DNA of 16,031 bases, taken from assembly GCA_016763895.1 (NCBI GenBank), contig JAESSV010000267.1, positions 1 to 16,031 of the forward strand, in the 5' to 3' direction. This DNA is from Magnetovibrio sp. Lineage in GTDB: Bacteria > Pseudomonadota > Alphaproteobacteria > Rhodospirillales > Magnetovibrionaceae. A model generated the notes under the pieces. That model had not been told where the DNA came from. It did no database searches and saw nothing but the letters and a program-made list of their open reading frames with translations. Positions 14,774 to 16,031 of the stretch are shown here, one piece after another. A program made the position numbers and the translations under genes. How positions within the stretch are numbered: the stretch's first letter is position 1; each line of letters begins with the position of its first letter.

Positions 14774-14802
14774 TTTTCATTGAAAAAAATGTGGTGTATA
14801 AC
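14774..14802 (+). promoter_or_regulatory. Candidate promoter of the 67-residue gene
   Basis: TTTTCA (14774-14779, four of six -35 matches) lies 17 bases before TATAAC (14797-14802, five of six -10 matches). It sits in the 147-base divergent gap between the parvulin gene and the small gene at 14838 and points at the latter. The surroundings are markedly AT-rich. Confidence 0.4.
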
Positions 14803-14837
14803 AAGGAACCTTTTATCCAAATTCTTATGAGGCCCCC

Positions 14838-15041
14838 ATGTCAGATATTTTACCGCAACAACAATTGCTTTTAGAACTCATCATGATGTCTGGCGATGTC
14901 ACGGTTCCTAAAAATGATGATGGAACAATGATTTATCGGACCTTGAAAGAATGTTCCGGGTTTGGCTGGGTGTCTGTGCTGCCCGGAAAGTCCAACAGCG
15001 ATATCGCGACGGTTACCGCCAAAGGTCGCAAGGCCATTTAG
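14838..15041 (+). CDS. Small hypothetical protein
   Basis: This 67-residue protein has a weak GAGG at 14829-14832. It reads as a helix (QQQLLLELIMMSG), a short strand region with RTLKECSGFGWVSV, and an ending ATVTAKGRKAI. The last part, a strand with T-x-KGR, looks like the wing and terminus of a small winged-helix-like fold, as in many short alphaproteobacterial proteins. No membrane segment, metal site or catalytic motif is visible, and I do not recognise a family with known function. It is divergent from the parvulin gene and convergent with guaA. Host or prophage origin cannot be decided from the window. Confidence 0.6.
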   Translation: MSDILPQQQLLLELIMMSGDVTVPKNDDGTMIYRTLKECSGFGWVSVLPGKSNSDIATVTAKGRKAI

Positions 15042-15160
15042 GCGAGGCAAAGGCACTTGTGACACCTAACAAGACGGCTCCAATCTCGTATTTTCCAACT
15101 GTGCTCGCGTAAAGTCCATGTCTATATTTTTGGATGTAGACCACGTCTGCGGATGGTTAA
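15042..15160. other. Intergenic gap between the small gene and the guaA 3' end
   Basis: The gap has no credible gene. There is a short inverted repeat, GTCTA and TAGAC, around 15119-15141, without a T tract. I saw no convincing terminator for either of the two convergent genes. It adjoins the guaA terminus, a known insertion point for mobile elements. Confidence 0.4.
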
Positions 15161-16031
15161 TTATTCCCACTCAATGGTTCCGGGCGGCTTTGATGTAATG
15201 TCATACGTGACCCGGTTGATGCCTTTGACTTCGTTGATGATGCGGTTTGACACGTGGGACAAAAAGTCCATATCGAAGTGATAAAAATCTGCGGTCATGC
15301 CATCGGTTGAGGTGACGGCGCGCAGGGCACAAACGTAGTCGTAGGTTCGGGCGTCGCCCATCACACCCACGGTTTGCACCGGCAACAAGACCACAAAGGC
15401 TTGCCAGATTTCATCATAAAGTCCGGCTTTGCGAATGGCATCCAAATATACGGCGTCTGCGTTGCGAAGGATGTCTAGTTTTTCAGCAGAAATTCCACCG
15501 GGCAAGCGAATGGCCAGACCCGGTCCCGGGAACGGGTGGCGTCCGACGAAGCTTTGGGGCAAGCCCAATTCTTGGCCCAACGTGCGCACTTCGTCTTTGA
15601 ACAATTCACGCAATGGCTCGACCAATTGCATGTTCATGCGTTCCGGCAATCCGCCAACATTGTGATGAGATTTAATGGTGACCGAAGGTCCGCCTGTGAA
15701 GCTGACGGATTCAATCACGTCCGGGTACAAAGTCCCTTGGGCCAAAAAGTCCGCGCCGCCGATGCGCTTGGCTTCTTCTTCAAATACGTCGATAAACGTG
15801 GCACCAATAATTTTGCGTTTCTTTTCCGGGTCCGACACACCGACAAGCTTATCGATGAAAAGATCGGAAGCGTCTCGGTGCACCAAATTGATGTCGTAGT
15901 GGTCGTTAAACATGGTGACGACTTCTTCGGCTTCATTTGTGCGCATCATGCCCGTGTCCACAAACACGCACGTGAGCTGGTCGCCAATGGCTTCGTTCAG
16001 CAGGACCGCAACCACGGAAGAATCAACGCCG
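15161..16031 (-). CDS. guaA: GMP synthase (glutamine-hydrolysing), C-terminal part, cut by window edge
   Basis: About 290 residues are visible. The gene enters from the right edge within its ATP pyrophosphatase P-loop (GVDSSV), so the GATase domain and the first residue of the loop lie outside. Clear GuaA signatures follow: [52 protein letters not shown] and the invariant end KPPGTIEWE. GuaA converts XMP to GMP with ATP and glutamine, the last step of GMP synthesis in the cytoplasm. The gene looks intact as far as seen. Its last 12 bases (15172-15161, GAGTGGGAATAA) are the core at which several genomic islands and ICEs integrate. Confidence 0.97.
   Translation of the reverse strand, partial: GVDSSVVAVLLNEAIGDQLTCVFVDTGMMRTNEAEEVVTMFNDHYDINLVHRDASDLFIDKLVGVSDPEKKRKIIGATFIDVFEEEAKRIGGADFLAQGTLYPDVIESVSFTGGPSVTIKSHHNVGGLPERMNMQLVEPLRELFKDEVRTLGQELGLPQSFVGRHPFPGPGLAIRLPGGISAEKLDILRNADAVYLDAIRKAGLYDEIWQAFVVLLPVQTVGVMGDARTYDYVCALRAVTSTDGMTADFYHFDMDFLSHVSNRIINEVKGINRVTYDITSKPPGTIEWE

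Noticed and set aside
14482..14874. 130-codon + strand frame antisense to the parvulin gene.
   Set aside because: It is the antisense shadow of an unmistakable parvulin and has no recognisable protein features.
15066..15119. 17-residue minus-strand frame (MDFTRAQLENTRLEPSC) downstream of guaA.
   Set aside because: It is very short and without a ribosome site; it could be a decayed gene remnant, but nothing supports that.
1..16031. CRISPR array, tRNA or rRNA genes, or insertion sequences.
   Set aside because: I found no regularly spaced repeats, cloverleaf or transposase by reading both strands, although a weak tRNA-like fold could escape a search by eye.

Overview
The window carries the virion-structure and lysis half of a T7-like podovirus prophage, followed by a short stretch of bacterial chromosome. 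The host looks like a mid-GC alphaproteobacterium, possibly Rhodospirillales-like. That is an inference from the style of the phage genes (a GTA-type 3-TM holin, a SleB-type endolysin, a small HK97-like coat protein) and the host genes guaA and a cytoplasmic parvulin. No integrase, repressor, replication gene or phage RNA polymerase is visible, so the left part of the element lies outside the window.

Layout, all phage genes on the + strand: the end of a small phage protein (1-213); a promoter-like element and intrinsic terminator (227-320); a 68-aa pre-portal protein, portal, Bbp19-like protein and scaffold (353-3243); a 346-base gene-free, hairpin-rich leader (3244-3589); the major capsid protein and a small capsid-adjacent protein (3590-4695); a strong terminator and an AT-only palindrome (4712-4805); tail tube A and B (adaptor and nozzle) and a gp14-like small internal protein (4844-7773); a terminator; two fibre or receptor-binding genes (7858-11563); the large terminase (11567-13075); a terminator; and a lysis cassette of membrane protein, SleB endolysin and 3-TM holin (13157-14329). 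The host side follows: a Pin1-like parvulin (-), a 67-aa unknown (+) and the C-terminal part of guaA (-), which runs off the right edge.

Together the phage genes form an almost continuous late operon for capsid assembly, packaging, short-tail assembly, receptor binding and lysis, mostly with good Shine-Dalgarno sites and short gaps or overlaps. Its oddest property is that several convincing intrinsic terminators sit inside this co-directional operon, some so close to the next start codon that no promoter fits between. This suggests leaky termination or processive antitermination. Other points of note are the structured leader before the capsid gene, runs of seven G or C found only in the two fibre genes, an AT-rich modular receptor-binding protein, and the absence of the large T7-type internal virion proteins and of a recognisable small terminase. 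I did not find an unambiguous new defence or mobile system; the best candidates for something undescribed are the RNA-level elements.
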